Shown piece by piece: positions 19,019 to 28,535 of a stretch of 64,000 nt of DNA. Both the position numbers and the translations under genes were made by a program. The notes under the pieces were generated by a model. The model had not been told where the DNA came from, did not search any database, and saw only the letters and a list, made by a program, of their open reading frames with translations. Source of the DNA: Sphingomonas quercus (GTDB lineage: Bacteria > Pseudomonadota > Alphaproteobacteria > Sphingomonadales > Sphingomonadaceae); the NCBI RefSeq assembly GCF_018863195.1, contig NZ_JAHKRT010000007.1, forward strand, positions 124,001 to 188,000, in the 5' to 3' direction. Every line of letters begins with the position of its first letter. Positions within the stretch are counted from its first letter, which is position 1.

Positions 19019-19423
19019 ATGACCGCGGGGATCCGGCAATCGAGGGCGTCGCGCGACCTGTTCGTCGCGCTGGCTTTCCTCGTCCTGCTGATTCGCACCC
19101 TGGTGCCCTCCGGCTTCATGCCGGTGGCGATGGACGACAAGGTCGTCATCCAGCTCTGCACCGGCGCCGGCCCCGCCAGCATCGTCATTGATCGTGACGG
19201 CGGCAGCGATCACCATCCGGCCGACGAACACAAGGCGTCCGATCACCCGTGTACTTACTCGGGCGGCTTCACCGGGGGCCTGCTCGATGCCGTCCCGCCG
19301 CGATTGGCCGCGCCGCTGGTTCACGCGGTGACGCTGCCCTTCGGCGCGGCGCTGGCGGACCTCACCGTCCACCGGCTCGCTGCCCCGCCGCCGCCGGCGA
19401 TCGGCCCGCCGCCCACCCTCTGA
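19019..19423 (+). CDS. DUF2946-like membrane protein
   Basis: A 134-aa protein with one N-terminal helix (about residues 13-29) leading into RTLVPSGFMP and a CTGAG segment, then a His/Asp-rich stretch DHHPADEHKASDH with a later Cys, and a hydrophobic, proline-rich C-terminus. This is the DUF2946 layout; such genes often sit next to TonB receptors and copper genes. The His cluster suggests metal contact, which is inference. It precedes the TonB receptor gene by 59 bases. Confidence 0.65.
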   Translation: MTAGIRQSRASRDLFVALAFLVLLIRTLVPSGFMPVAMDDKVVIQLCTGAGPASIVIDRDGGSDHHPADEHKASDHPCTYSGGFTGGLLDAVPPRLAAPLVHAVTLPFGAALADLTVHRLAAPPPPAIGPPPTL

Positions 19424-19482
19424 CCGCCACGCGCGACGCCCGTTCGTCGCTCGTTTCATGCTGTCGGACATGGGGGCTTCCC

Positions 19483-21738
19483 TTGAAAACCATCTGTTTC
19501 CTCGCGCTCGCGGCCGGTGTGGCCGCGGCGCCCGCCTTTGCTGGCGAAGGCCCGGGCCAGCCGGGCGACGACGCCATCCTCGTCATCGGCCAGCAGGACG
19601 CGCCGATCACGGTCGCGCCGCGTGGCCTGTCCGTCTCGCTCGGCAAGGCCGAGTTCGATGCCGTCAACGCCGTCAATGTCGAAGATCTGATGAAGTACGC
19701 GCCCAATTTCTACGTGCGCAAGCGCTTCGCCGGGGATGACAATGCCGTGGTCGCGCTGCGCGGCGCGAACACCGTGCAGAGCGCCCGCACGATCGTGCTC
19801 GTCGACGGCTTTCTCGTCTCCAACTTCCTCGGCAACCGTTATGATTATCCGCCGAAGTGGAATGTCGTCGGCCCTTCCGAGGTGCGCCAGTTCGACATCG
19901 TCTACGGTCCCTATTCGGCCCGCTATGGCGGCAATTCGATGGGCGGCGTCATCTCCGTCACCACCGACGCGCCGGAGGGCACCGCCATCTACGGCACGGC
20001 GCAGAGTTTCGTCATGCCGTTCAAGGACTATGGCATCGACGAAAGCTTCGCGGGGTACAGTGTCGAGGGCGGCGCCTCGTGGACGCAGCGGGATGGGCCA
20101 TGGCGTATCCGCGGCAGCTTCCGCCACTTCGCCAATACCGGCCAGTCGATGACCTACAACCTGCTCAGCCCGGCGAGCGGAGCAGGGGCGGCCATCCCCG
20201 TGACCGGTGCCTATGACGATGCGCGCCTGTCCGCGCCGGTGTTCGGCGCCGCCTCCCCCGTCGATGTGGCGCAGGATCAGGCGCGCCTGCGCATCGGCTA
20301 TCAGGCAGGCGACTGGCTGATCGAGGCGCTCGGCTTCGTCTGGAAGACCCGGCAGGACCTCACCGATCCGCGCAGCTTCCTTACCAATGCCGCCGGCGAC
20401 CCGGTCTATCAGGGCCGCGTTTCCTATGAGGGGCAGGTGTGGAACGCCACCGGCCTCAACTCTTCGGTCAGCCGCCGCACCGAATATCTTGCCGGCCTCA
20501 AGCTCGACGGCCCGATCGCGGGGTGGGACATCTCCACCAATCTGTCGCGCTACTGGATCCCCCACGCGGACAGCCGCACCTCCAACAACTACGCCACCGG
20601 CCGGTCGTTCGGCGCCGGCACGCAGGCGGTGCAGGATAATCCCGGCTGGTGGAGCGGCGACGTCACCGCCGAACGTCGGATCGGCGCGCACAAGCTCGCC
20701 TTCGGGCTTAACGCCAGCCTCTACGAGACCGCGCAGGACAGCTATGCCACCGCCAATTGGCGCAGCGCCGCCGCGCCGCTGTTCACCGCCGCGACCGGCG
20801 GCAAGACAAGCCTGTGGGGCCTGTGGCTGGAGGATGGCTGGGCGCTGGGCGCATTCACCCTCACCGGTGGGGTGCGTTATGATCGCTGGCGGGCGTTCGG
20901 CGGGGCGATCAGCGGGGTCATCTTCGGCGGAACACGGGTCGATTCCCGTTACCCCAGCCGCCGGGACGATTCGATCAGCCCTAAGCTCAGCCTTCAGGGC
21001 CGGCTGCCCGGCGAGATCGACCTGCAACTGAGCTTCGGCACGGCGACCCGCTTCCCGACCGTGGGCGAGCTGTTCCAGGGCCGCTTCGACACCGACCTGC
21101 GGGCAATCGATCCGCAAAGCTTCGATCCGAATCTCAAGCCGGAGAAATCAAAGGACGCCAATCTTGTCCTGGCGCGGCGCTTCGGCCGGGTGCGGGCGAC
21201 GGCGAGCGTCTTCTACCAGTCCATCGACGACGCCATCTTCAGCTTCAGCGGGCTCAACCAGTTCGGCACCGTCGTCACCTCGTACAAGAATGTCGACCGG
21301 GTCCGGCAATATGGCGTGGAGCTGATCCTCGAGGCCAAGAACTTCCTCGACGGGCTCGATATCGATGCCAATGCCGCCTGGACCGACGCGGAAACCGTGC
21401 GCAACCGCGCCAATCCGGCGGCGGAGGGCGTGCAATTCCCGCGCATCCCGCGCTGGCGGGCCAATGGCAATATTCGCTATCGCCTCGCCGGGCCGGTGAA
21501 GCTGTCGCTCGGCTGGCGTTACGCTTCGCGGCCCAATTCGGACCTGTTCGGGCTGCAGCGTGGCGGCGCCTATGGCTTCCAGACCGAATATTTCTTCGTC
21601 GACACCCGCGCCTCCTGGGCGATCAGCAAGACGCTGGAGCTGAGCGCGGGCGTCGACAACCTCCTCAACGACCGGGCCTACGTCTCGCATCCGCTGCCGC
21701 AGCGGACGTTCGTGGCCGACATCAAGGCGAAATGGTGA
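19483..21738 (+). CDS. TonB-dependent outer-membrane receptor
   Basis: A 751-aa TonB-dependent receptor. It has a signal peptide (ends APAFAGEG), a possible TonB box AILVIG, a plug domain (VEDLMKYAPNFYVRKRF, ALRGANTVQSARTIVLVDG, YGPYSARYGGNSMGGVISV) and a 22-strand-type barrel ending in a terminal Trp (VADIKAKW). The start is TTG 19483, preceded by GGGGGC and placed directly before the signal peptide; no ATG is usable. Its stop overlaps the PepSY gene, so the two form an operon for uptake of a metal or metal complex. The substrate is not readable. Confidence 0.9.
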   Translation: MKTICFLALAAGVAAAPAFAGEGPGQPGDDAILVIGQQDAPITVAPRGLSVSLGKAEFDAVNAVNVEDLMKYAPNFYVRKRFAGDDNAVVALRGANTVQSARTIVLVDGFLVSNFLGNRYDYPPKWNVVGPSEVRQFDIVYGPYSARYGGNSMGGVISVTTDAPEGTAIYGTAQSFVMPFKDYGIDESFAGYSVEGGASWTQRDGPWRIRGSFRHFANTGQSMTYNLLSPASGAGAAIPVTGAYDDARLSAPVFGAASPVDVAQDQARLRIGYQAGDWLIEALGFVWKTRQDLTDPRSFLTNAAGDPVYQGRVSYEGQVWNATGLNSSVSRRTEYLAGLKLDGPIAGWDISTNLSRYWIPHADSRTSNNYATGRSFGAGTQAVQDNPGWWSGDVTAERRIGAHKLAFGLNASLYETAQDSYATANWRSAAAPLFTAATGGKTSLWGLWLEDGWALGAFTLTGGVRYDRWRAFGGAISGVIFGGTRVDSRYPSRRDDSISPKLSLQGRLPGEIDLQLSFGTATRFPTVGELFQGRFDTDLRAIDPQSFDPNLKPEKSKDANLVLARRFGRVRATASVFYQSIDDAIFSFSGLNQFGTVVTSYKNVDRVRQYGVELILEAKNFLDGLDIDANAAWTDAETVRNRANPAAEGVQFPRIPRWRANGNIRYRLAGPVKLSLGWRYASRPNSDLFGLQRGGAYGFQTEYFFVDTRASWAISKTLELSAGVDNLLNDRAYVSHPLPQRTFVADIKAKW

Positions 21739-23135
21739 TGACGATGCGCACGCTATCGACCGCTTTCGACCGGGCCGGCCTTTATCGCACGATCTGGCGC
21801 TGGCATTTCTACGCCGGGCTGCTGGTGATCCCGTTCGTGCTGCTGCTGTCGGTGACCGGCAGCTTCTACCTGTTCAAGCCGCAGGTGGAGCGCTGGGAGG
21901 AACGCGCCTTTCAGGGCCTGCCGGGCACCGGCGCGGTGTCGGCAGAGCGGCAGGTGGCGGCAGCCCTCGCCGCGTTCCCCGGGGGCCGCTTCAACGCCTA
22001 TCGCCTTCCGGAGCGGCCGGGTGACGCGCCGATGGTCCATCTCGCGCTGGCCGATGGCCGGGCGATGCGCGACGTGTTCGTCTCGCCGCAGGGCAGGGTG
22101 CTTGGCAGCCTCGATCCCGACGCGCGGCTGATGGAACTGGACAAGCGCATCCATGGCGAGCTGCTGCTCGGCAAGCGCGGCAGCTGGCTGGTCGAGCTGG
22201 CGGCGAGCTGGGCGATCGTGCTGGTGCTTTCCGGCCTCTACCTGTGGTGGCCGCGGGGGCGGGGACTCGCCGGGGTGCTCTGGCCGCGCCTTGGCGCCGG
22301 CCGCAGGATGTTCTGGCGCGACCTGCACGCCGTCACCGGTTTCTGGATATCGGCGCTGGTGCTGGTGCTGCTCACCACCGGCCTGCCCTGGGCCGGGCTA
22401 TGGGGCAGCGCCTTCAAGGCGGCGCGTACCGAACTCGGCTGGGTCAAGGGGCCGCAGGACTGGACGATCGGTGGCGAGGCGCCGGTCGACGAGGTCAACG
22501 ATCCCCATGCCGGACATGATCACGCCGCGATGATGCAGATGGCGTCGATGGAGCCGGCCAGCGCCCCCGCCGGCCTCGACGCGATGGTCGCAAGCGCGGC
22601 GCAGGCGCGGCTTGCCTTCCCGGTGATCGTGACCCCGCCGGGCGCACCCGGCGCCTTCGGCCGGCCCGGGGCAATGGTGTGGAGCGTCCGTTCCGACGCG
22701 CAGAACCGCCCCTTGCGCGCCAGCATCACCTACGACGCCGCCACCGGGCGCGAGCTGTCCCGCGAGGGCTTTGCCGATGGCCATCTCGCCGATCGCGTCG
22801 TGGGCTATGGCATCGCCTGGCATGAGGGGCAGCTGTTCGGCTGGGTGAACCAGCTGATCGGCGTGCTCACCGCGATCGGGCTGCTGACGATGGCGGTAAG
22901 CGGCTTCGTGCTGTGGCGACGGCGCAAACCGCAAGACGCGCTTGGCGCCCCGCCACCGGCCAGCGTGCCGGCGCGCATCGGCGGCGTGGCGCTGATTCTG
23001 CTGGCGCTGGCGGCGCTGCTGCCGCTGCTCGCCGCCTCGCTGCTCCTGCTGTGGCTGGTCGAGCGCCTGGTGCTGCCCCATCTGCCCGGGCTCGCGCGCT
23101 GGCTGGGTGTGCCACTGCGGGACGTTCGTGCTTGA
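21732..23135 (+). CDS. PepSY-associated membrane protein (PiuB-like)
   Basis: Inner-membrane protein of 467 aa with four clear helices in the PepSY_TM arrangement: RTIWRWHFYAGLLVIPFVLL, a second at ELAASWAIVLVLSGLYLWW, one after FWRDLHAVTGFW, and a C-terminal pair. The histidines in WHFY and LHAV are those usually linked to heme or metal handling in this family. A loop reads DPHAGHDHAAMMQMASM, a His/Met-rich stretch of the sort seen in copper proteins. It overlaps the TonB receptor by seven bases. Likely role: reductive release or transport of a metal taken up by the receptor. Confidence 0.82.
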   Translation: MVMTMRTLSTAFDRAGLYRTIWRWHFYAGLLVIPFVLLLSVTGSFYLFKPQVERWEERAFQGLPGTGAVSAERQVAAALAAFPGGRFNAYRLPERPGDAPMVHLALADGRAMRDVFVSPQGRVLGSLDPDARLMELDKRIHGELLLGKRGSWLVELAASWAIVLVLSGLYLWWPRGRGLAGVLWPRLGAGRRMFWRDLHAVTGFWISALVLVLLTTGLPWAGLWGSAFKAARTELGWVKGPQDWTIGGEAPVDEVNDPHAGHDHAAMMQMASMEPASAPAGLDAMVASAAQARLAFPVIVTPPGAPGAFGRPGAMVWSVRSDAQNRPLRASITYDAATGRELSREGFADGHLADRVVGYGIAWHEGQLFGWVNQLIGVLTAIGLLTMAVSGFVLWRRRKPQDALGAPPPASVPARIGGVALILLALAALLPLLAASLLLLWLVERLVLPHLPGLARWLGVPLRDVRA

Positions 23136-23301
23136 TGCGATTGATTCGCGCCAGTCAGGCCGCTTATGAGGCATTCCCGAGGGTGGGCGGCCAGGTGAAG
23201 GCCGCCGTGTGCTTACCGGCGAACATCTTTCGTTCTACCGCAGAAATTGCCCGATCTACAGGTTTTCCCCAAGAAAATCCCCAGGAGGCGGAGGATCGGG
23301 G

Positions 23302-23574
23302 ATGTCCTCGGGCACAGAAACGGGTAGAAATTCGTTAGGACCGCCGGTCGAACCATTCATCTTCAGGGAATTGGTACGGGTCTTGTCCATGGAGCGTGTG
23401 CGAATCTTGCAGTCGACCGCGGAACGCTATCGGATGATGGCGGGCACCATCACCGATCAGGACGTTGCGCGTCGTCTGCTTGACTATGCGGACGAGCTGA
23501 GGGCCAAGGCGCGCCAGCTCAGTGACGCTCAAGGCGGCGATCCGGGCCGCCAAGGGGAAGCCGCCGAGGTCTGA
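23302..23574 (+). CDS. Small conserved-looking protein of unknown function
   Basis: A 90-aa soluble protein I do not recognise. It has a short N-terminal tail, then two predicted helices: FRELVRVLSMERVRILQSTA and VARRLLDYADELRAKARQLS. No metal, nucleotide or membrane motif is visible. ATG 23302 follows AGGAGGCGGAGGAT and is the best start; in-frame upstream starts would add 31 unlikely residues. It stands alone before acpP. It is probably real because of its ribosome site and helical periodicity, but it could be spurious. Confidence 0.5.
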   Translation: MSSGTETGRNSLGPPVEPFIFRELVRVLSMERVRILQSTAERYRMMAGTITDQDVARRLLDYADELRAKARQLSDAQGGDPGRQGEAAEV

Positions 23575-23641
23575 CCTATTGCCAGCATGCTAGGCTACGT
23601 TTAGGGCACGGCAAAACAGGCCTGATGAAAGGTAACGGGAC

Positions 23642-23878
23642 ATGAGCGAGACCGCCGAGCGCGTGAAGAAGATCGTCGTCGAGCATCTGGGCGTCGAGCA
23701 GGAGAAGGTGACCGAGGACGCGAGCTTCATCGACGACCTCGGTGCCGACAGCCTCGACATCGTGGAGCTGGTGATGGCGTTCGAAGAAGAGTTCGGGGTC
23801 GAGATCCCGGACGACGCCGCCGAGAAGATCACGACGGTGAAGGACGCCATCAGCTACATCGACAACAATAAAGGCTGA
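23642..23878 (+). CDS. acpP: Acyl carrier protein
   Basis: The fatty-acid-synthesis acyl carrier protein, 78 aa, acidic and helical. The phosphopantetheine attachment serine is Ser37 in [10 protein letters not shown]. It carries growing acyl chains between the FAS II enzymes in the cytoplasm. fabF follows, as in most bacteria, but with a terminator hairpin between them. Confidence 0.98.
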   Translation: MSETAERVKKIVVEHLGVEQEKVTEDASFIDDLGADSLDIVELVMAFEEEFGVEIPDDAAEKITTVKDAISYIDNNKG

Positions 23879-23920
23879 CGGCTTTCAGGCCCGGTGACGG
23901 GCGAGCCGCGGATTCAATGA

Positions 23921-23950
23921 CGGCTCCCCGGAACCTCCGGGGAGCCGTTT
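23921..23950 (+). terminator. Rho-independent terminator between acpP and fabF
   Basis: An 11-bp perfect stem (23921-23931 with 23937-23947) on a five-base loop, followed by TTTCC. It probably lowers fabF expression relative to the abundant acpP. Confidence 0.75.
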
Positions 23951-23986
23951 CCATTCTCAGCCGATAATGCCCCAAGGAGAACGTGG

Positions 23987-25249
23987 ATGCGCCGCGTTGT
24001 AGTGACTGGATTGGGTCTCGTGACGCCGCTCGGCGCCGACGTGGAAACCGCCTGGGCCAACCTCATCGCCAGCAAATCGGGTGCCGGCCCCATCACCCGC
24101 TTCGACGCTTCCGACCAGGCATGCCGGGTGGCCTGCGAGGTGAAGCCGGCCGATCACCCCTGGGGCTTCGATCCCAACAAGCGCGTCGACCACAAGGTGC
24201 AGCGCCAGGTCGACCCGTTCATCATCTACGGCATCGACGCTGCCGGTCAGGCACTCGAGGACGCCGGCCTCACCGGAATGTCCGAGACGGAGCGGCTGCG
24301 CGCCGGCCTGTCGATCGGCGCGGGCATTGGCGGCCTGCCCGGCATTGAGCACGAATCGATCGTGCTGCACGAGAAGGGGCCGCGCCGCGTTTCCCCGCAT
24401 TTCGTGCATGGCCGGCTGATCAACCTGATCTCCGGTCAGGTCTCGATCAAATATGGGCTGATGGGCCCGAATCACGCGGTCGTCACCGCCTGCTCGACCG
24501 GCGCCCACTCGATCGGCGACGCCGCGCGGATGATCGCGCTCGGCGACGCCGACGTGATGCTCGCCGGCGGCGCGGAGGGCGCGATCTGCCCGCTCGGCAT
24601 CGCCGGCTTCGCGCAGGCGCGGGCGCTGTCCACCGCTTTCAATGATCAGCCGGAAAAGGCCAGCCGCCCCTATGATCGCGACCGCGACGGCTTCGTCATG
24701 GGCGAGGGCGCAGGCGTCGTCGTGCTCGAGGAATATGAACGGGCCAAGGCGCGCAGCGCCAAGATCTATGCCGAGCTGGTCGGCTACGGCCTGTCGGGCG
24801 ATGCCTATCATGTGACCGCCCCGCACCCGGAAGGCTCGGGGGCGTTCCGCTCGATGGAAATGGCCCTGAAGAAGTCCGGCCTGACGCTGGCCGACATCGA
24901 CTATGTCAACGCCCATGGCACTTCGACGCCGCTCGGCGACGAGCTGGAGCTGGGCGCCGTCCGCCGCCTGTTCGGTGATCAGATCGGCCATATCTCGATG
25001 TCGTCGACCAAGTCGGCGATCGGGCATCTCCTCGGCGGGGCCGGGGCGGTGGAGTCGATCTTCTGCATCCTCGCCATGCGCGACCAGATCGTGCCGCCGA
25101 CCCTCAACCTCGATAATCCGAGCGAGAGCTGCGAGGGGGTCGACCTGGTACCGCTCGTCGCCAAGAAGCGGCAGGTGCGCGCCGTGCTCAACAACAGCTT
25201 CGGCTTCGGCGGCACCAACGCCAGCCTAATCTTCAAGCCGGCCGAATAG
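23987..25249 (+). CDS. fabF: 3-oxoacyl-[acyl-carrier-protein] synthase II (FabF)
   Basis: Condensing enzyme of fatty-acid elongation, 420 aa. The catalytic triad of this thiolase-fold family is visible: Cys169 in TACSTGAHS, His310 in NAHGTSTPLGD and His347 in IGHLLGGAG, followed by the terminal NNSFGFGGTNASL. It extends malonyl-ACP onto acyl-ACP and is responsible for cis-vaccenate formation in many bacteria. ATG 23987 has AAGGAGA at seven bases. mltG starts one base after its stop. Confidence 0.97.
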   Translation: MRRVVVTGLGLVTPLGADVETAWANLIASKSGAGPITRFDASDQACRVACEVKPADHPWGFDPNKRVDHKVQRQVDPFIIYGIDAAGQALEDAGLTGMSETERLRAGLSIGAGIGGLPGIEHESIVLHEKGPRRVSPHFVHGRLINLISGQVSIKYGLMGPNHAVVTACSTGAHSIGDAARMIALGDADVMLAGGAEGAICPLGIAGFAQARALSTAFNDQPEKASRPYDRDRDGFVMGEGAGVVVLEEYERAKARSAKIYAELVGYGLSGDAYHVTAPHPEGSGAFRSMEMALKKSGLTLADIDYVNAHGTSTPLGDELELGAVRRLFGDQIGHISMSSTKSAIGHLLGGAGAVESIFCILAMRDQIVPPTLNLDNPSESCEGVDLVPLVAKKRQVRAVLNNSFGFGGTNASLIFKPAE

Positions 25250-25250
25250 G

Positions 25251-26222
25251 ATGCGCCGCCCGGTCCGCGTTCTCCTGCTGCTGCTGATCGTGGCGGCGGT
25301 GGTCGGACTGGGCACCGTCTGGCGTTTCTGGTGGGCCGAAGGCCCCCTCGCCAGGCCGGCGACGGTGACGATCGCGGACGGCTCGACGATCATCACCGCC
25401 TCACGACAGCTGGAACGGGCCGGCGCGATCCGGTCGGCGGACTGGTTTCGCCGGCTGGCGACGCGGCTCGGCGCGCATGATCCGATCAAGGCCGGCGAGT
25501 TCGAGCTGCCGGCCCATGCCAGCGCCTCGCGCATCCTCGACATCCTCCAGCATGGCCAGCCGGTCCGCCGCCTGATCAATGTGCCCGAGGGAATGCCGTC
25601 GGTGCTGGTCGCCGAGAAGCTTGCCGCCGAACCCTTGCTGGCCGGCCCGGTCACCGTGCCGGCGGAAGGCTCCGTCCTCCCTGACAGCTACAGCTTCGAG
25701 CGCGGCGAGGCCCGCGCCGCCGTGCTCAAGCGCATGCAGGCGGCGATGGACAAGGAACTCGCCGCGCTGTGGGCGAAGCGTCGCCCCGACACCGTGGTCA
25801 AGACCCCGCGCGAGGCGATCATCCTCGCCTCGGTGGTCGAGAAGGAAACCGGCGTCGCTGCCGAGCGGCCGATGGTCGCCGCCGTCTATGCCAACCGGCT
25901 GCGGCTCGGCATGCCGCTCCAGGCGGACCCGACCGTCATCTACCCGATCACCCGGGGCAAGCCGCTCGGGCGCCGCATCCGCGTGTCGGAGCTGCGCGCC
26001 AAGAACGGCTACAACACCTATGCGGAGCCCGGCCTTCCGGCCGGGCCGATCGCCAATCCCGGGCGCGATTCGATCGCAGCGGTGCTGGCGCCCGCGGATA
26101 GCAAGGCGCTCTACTTCGTCGCCAACGGCAAGGGCGGCCACGTCTTCGCCGACACGCTGGCGGAGCATAATGCCAATGTCGCCAAATGGTATGCGATCAG
26201 GCGGTCGCGCGGGGAGATGTAG
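25251..26222 (+). CDS. mltG: Endolytic peptidoglycan transglycosylase MltG
   Basis: Membrane-anchored lytic transglycosylase of 323 aa that cuts nascent glycan strands and sets their length. An N-terminal helix (about 6-27) is followed by a LysM-like region and the YceG catalytic domain. The catalytic glutamate is Glu197 in ILASVVEKET; PLQADPTVIY and NTYAEPGLPAGPIANPG are family signatures. It is encoded directly after fabF, a common alphaproteobacterial order. Confidence 0.95.
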   Translation: MRRPVRVLLLLLIVAAVVGLGTVWRFWWAEGPLARPATVTIADGSTIITASRQLERAGAIRSADWFRRLATRLGAHDPIKAGEFELPAHASASRILDILQHGQPVRRLINVPEGMPSVLVAEKLAAEPLLAGPVTVPAEGSVLPDSYSFERGEARAAVLKRMQAAMDKELAALWAKRRPDTVVKTPREAIILASVVEKETGVAAERPMVAAVYANRLRLGMPLQADPTVIYPITRGKPLGRRIRVSELRAKNGYNTYAEPGLPAGPIANPGRDSIAAVLAPADSKALYFVANGKGGHVFADTLAEHNANVAKWYAIRRSRGEM

Positions 26223-26236
26223 GCGCTCGTCGGCGC

Positions 26237-27169
26237 CTAAAGCCGCAGCCCCGCCGTCTCGTTAAGGCCAAGCGCCAGATTGCCGTTCTGCACCGCGGCG
26301 CCGGCAGCGCCCTTGCCGAGATTGTCCAGCGCCGCAACCAGCCGCACCTGTCCCGCGGCCTCGTTGGCGAACACGAACAGCTCGATGCGATCGGTGCTGG
26401 CGCAGCGCTCCAGGGTCAGCGTGCCGCTCTCCGGCCGCTCCTGCAACGAGATCAGCCGGCTGCCTGAATAGGCATCGCCCAGCGTCTGCCTGATCTCCCG
26501 GACGCCCCCATTCAGATAGGCAAGCGGCAGCGGCACCTCGACCAGCATGCCGCGATAGCTGCGTGCCACCGCCGGCGCGAACAAGGGCGAGTGGGTGAGG
26601 CCGGCGTGCTGGCGCATTTCCGGCACATGCTTGTGCGCCAGATCGAGGCCATAGATGCGGAAACCGGTACCGGTGGCGCCGGGCGCCGAGGGATCCTCGA
26701 AGTCGGCGATCATCGCCTTGCCGCCGCCGGAATAGCCCGAGGTGGCGTTCACCGTGACGGCGAGGTCCACGGAGATGATGCCGGCGCGAACCAGGGGCCT
26801 CACCAGCGCAAGAAAGCCGGTCGGATAGCAGCCCGGATTGGAGATCCGCGTCGATCCCGCGATCGCCGCCGCCCCGCCCGGCTCAAGCTCGGGGAAACCA
26901 TAAGCCCAGCCCGGCGCGGTGCGATGCGCGGTCGAGGCATCGACGATGCGGGTGCGATCATTGTCGATCAGCGCCACCGCCTCGCGCGCCGCATCGTCGG
27001 GCAGGCAGAGGATGACGAGGTCGGCCGCGTTCAGCGCTTCGGCGCGCGCGCCGGCATCCTTGCGCCGCTCATCCGGCAGGGTGAGCAGCTCAAGCTCCGG
27101 ACGTCCGGTCAGCCGCTCGCGAATCTCCAGGCCGGTGGTGCCGGCCGCGCCGTCGATAAAAACCTTCAT
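26237..27169 (-). CDS. argC: N-acetyl-gamma-glutamyl-phosphate reductase, short type
   Basis: Third enzyme of arginine synthesis, 310 aa, the type-2 AGPR length. It reduces N-acetylglutamyl phosphate to the semialdehyde using NADPH. The start [20 protein letters not shown] is the dinucleotide-binding loop, and the nucleophile is Cys114 in [11 protein letters not shown]. The conserved HKHVPEM follows. It overlaps the NlpC/P60 gene stop by four bases, so the two are coupled, though no functional link is obvious. Confidence 0.95.
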   Translation of the reverse strand: MKVFIDGAAGTTGLEIRERLTGRPELELLTLPDERRKDAGARAEALNAADLVILCLPDDAAREAVALIDNDRTRIVDASTAHRTAPGWAYGFPELEPGGAAAIAGSTRISNPGCYPTGFLALVRPLVRAGIISVDLAVTVNATSGYSGGGKAMIADFEDPSAPGATGTGFRIYGLDLAHKHVPEMRQHAGLTHSPLFAPAVARSYRGMLVEVPLPLAYLNGGVREIRQTLGDAYSGSRLISLQERPESGTLTLERCASTDRIELFVFANEAAGQVRLVAALDNLGKGAAGAAVQNGNLALGLNETAGLRL

Positions 27170-28104
27170 AGCCGCCTCCGCGCCGTCACCGGCTGCATGT
27201 AGGCGGGCGCCAGCCGGGCGACAACGTCATCGAGCGGCTCCGCGACAGTCGCCATCCAGAAGGCGTTGGCGTGGAGCAGTGTCGCCTCGTCGGCCATGAT
27301 GCCGACATGGCCGGGGAAGAAGATCAGGTCGCCCCGCCGCAGCGCCTCGCCCTCGGCAATCTCCTCGCCGAGCGCGGCCTGTTGGTCGCTGTCCCGCGGG
27401 GCGGCGATGCCGGCAGCGGCGAGAGCCGTCTGCACGAGGCCGGAACAGTCCAGCCCGTCGCCGCTGCGCCCGCCCCAGCGATAGGGTGCGCCGATCAGCC
27501 GTTCGGCGACGCCGGTGTAATCGGCCTCATCGTCATCGAGCGCCCGAACGTGGCGCATGTGGACGAAGCCCTCCGCCGTATCGAGAAAGGCATCGCCCGA
27601 CGTGCCGGCCAGCAGCACGCCCATCGGCAGGCGGGCGACGATCGGCGCCTTGATGTCGGGTGCGGAGAACAGGTAGCCGGCCGGCGCGCTCACGCGGTGC
27701 GTCGCCGCCAGCGGTGTGCCAAGCGCATCAAGCGCGACATAGCCGACATAATGATCGTGCAGGCTGTAGCCCCAGGCCCAGCCACCCGCCACGTCGACCA
27801 CCGCAAAGCCCTCGCCGCGCAGCAGCTCGGAGACGGCGCGGGCCTCCAGCGACGGTTCGGCGCGGATCGGCGCCGACACTGCCGCGCAGCCATGCTCCAG
27901 CGGCAGCGCATAATGCGGCGCGAACACGCGATCGGCGAGCGCGACGTCGGCGATGTCCCCCCGGGCTGCGTGAATTCGTGGGTCGATCCGCCGGGACGGA
28001 CCGGTCAGCCGGATCCGCTCAACCGTGAGCGAGGCCGGCGAACTGTTGGCCCGGTGGGGGGCTTCGGCCCGTATCGCCGCCGATGAGGCCACTGAAACCT
28101 TCAA
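27166..28104 (-). CDS. NlpC/P60 family cell-wall peptidase
   Basis: A cysteine peptidase of about 312 aa, probably a gamma-D-glutamyl-diamino-acid hydrolase acting on wall peptides. Bacterial SH3-like regions (about 65-190) precede the NlpC/P60 domain with the catalytic Cys220 in GLDCSGLVQ, His266 in PGHVGIM and His278 in LLHANAF. No clear signal peptide is visible. The start is uncertain: TTG 28104, preceded by AGGGGCGG, lies inside the 3' end of the marR gene. An in-frame GTG lies at 28092. The region before residue 40 looks poorly conserved. Confidence 0.85.
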   Translation of the reverse strand: MKVSVASSAAIRAEAPHRANSSPASLTVERIRLTGPSRRIDPRIHAARGDIADVALADRVFAPHYALPLEHGCAAVSAPIRAEPSLEARAVSELLRGEGFAVVDVAGGWAWGYSLHDHYVGYVALDALGTPLAATHRVSAPAGYLFSAPDIKAPIVARLPMGVLLAGTSGDAFLDTAEGFVHMRHVRALDDDEADYTGVAERLIGAPYRWGGRSGDGLDCSGLVQTALAAAGIAAPRDSDQQAALGEEIAEGEALRRGDLIFFPGHVGIMADEATLLHANAFWMATVAEPLDDVVARLAPAYMQPVTARRRL

Positions 28105-28390
28105 GAAAATCCGCCCCTGACTGCGTGCGCGTGATGAAGATATTGCGACGATCCTTTTCGTCGCGTTCGCGGCGCAGATAGCCCAGCGCGGAGAGGGTGT
28201 TCAAGGCTCGCGTCACCACGGGCTTGGAGACGCCCAGCATGCCGGCGAGGCCGCGAACCGTATGCGGCCCGTTAGTGCGATAGACGATCAGCAGCAGCGC
28301 CATCTGCCGATTCGTCAGGTCCGGCCTTCCGGAGCGGACATAGCCGATCAGGGTCTTCATCCACTTCCAGAGTGCGTCATTCTCCGCCAT
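28019..28390 (-). CDS. MarR-like winged-helix regulator
   Basis: A 123-aa transcription factor. Its helices and wing match the MarR family: TNRQMALLLIVYRTNGPHTVRGLAGML leads into the recognition helix VSKPVVTRALNTLSALGYLRRE and the wing RRNIFITRTQSG. The C-terminus is low-complexity (GRSPPPGQQ) and overlaps the next gene by 86 bases. I chose ATG 28390 over an in-frame ATG 30 bases upstream because family alignments begin near it. It lies 145 bases downstream of the gasdermin-associated protease on the same strand; whether it regulates that operon is unknown. Confidence 0.78.
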   Translation of the reverse strand: MAENDALWKWMKTLIGYVRSGRPDLTNRQMALLLIVYRTNGPHTVRGLAGMLGVSKPVVTRALNTLSALGYLRRERDEKDRRNIFITRTQSGADFLEGFSGLIGGDTGRSPPPGQQFAGLAHG

Positions 28391-28535
28391 CACATTTCCC
28401 TCAGCCCCGGGGATACGCAACCTTGCGCTAGGGTTAACAAACTCGTGAATGACACAATCGTTTCCTGCGCGTTCTTATTTTTTCCCGAAACCGGACAGTT
28501 TGCCCTCGATCAGCGCTGAATCGTTACGGGGCCGA

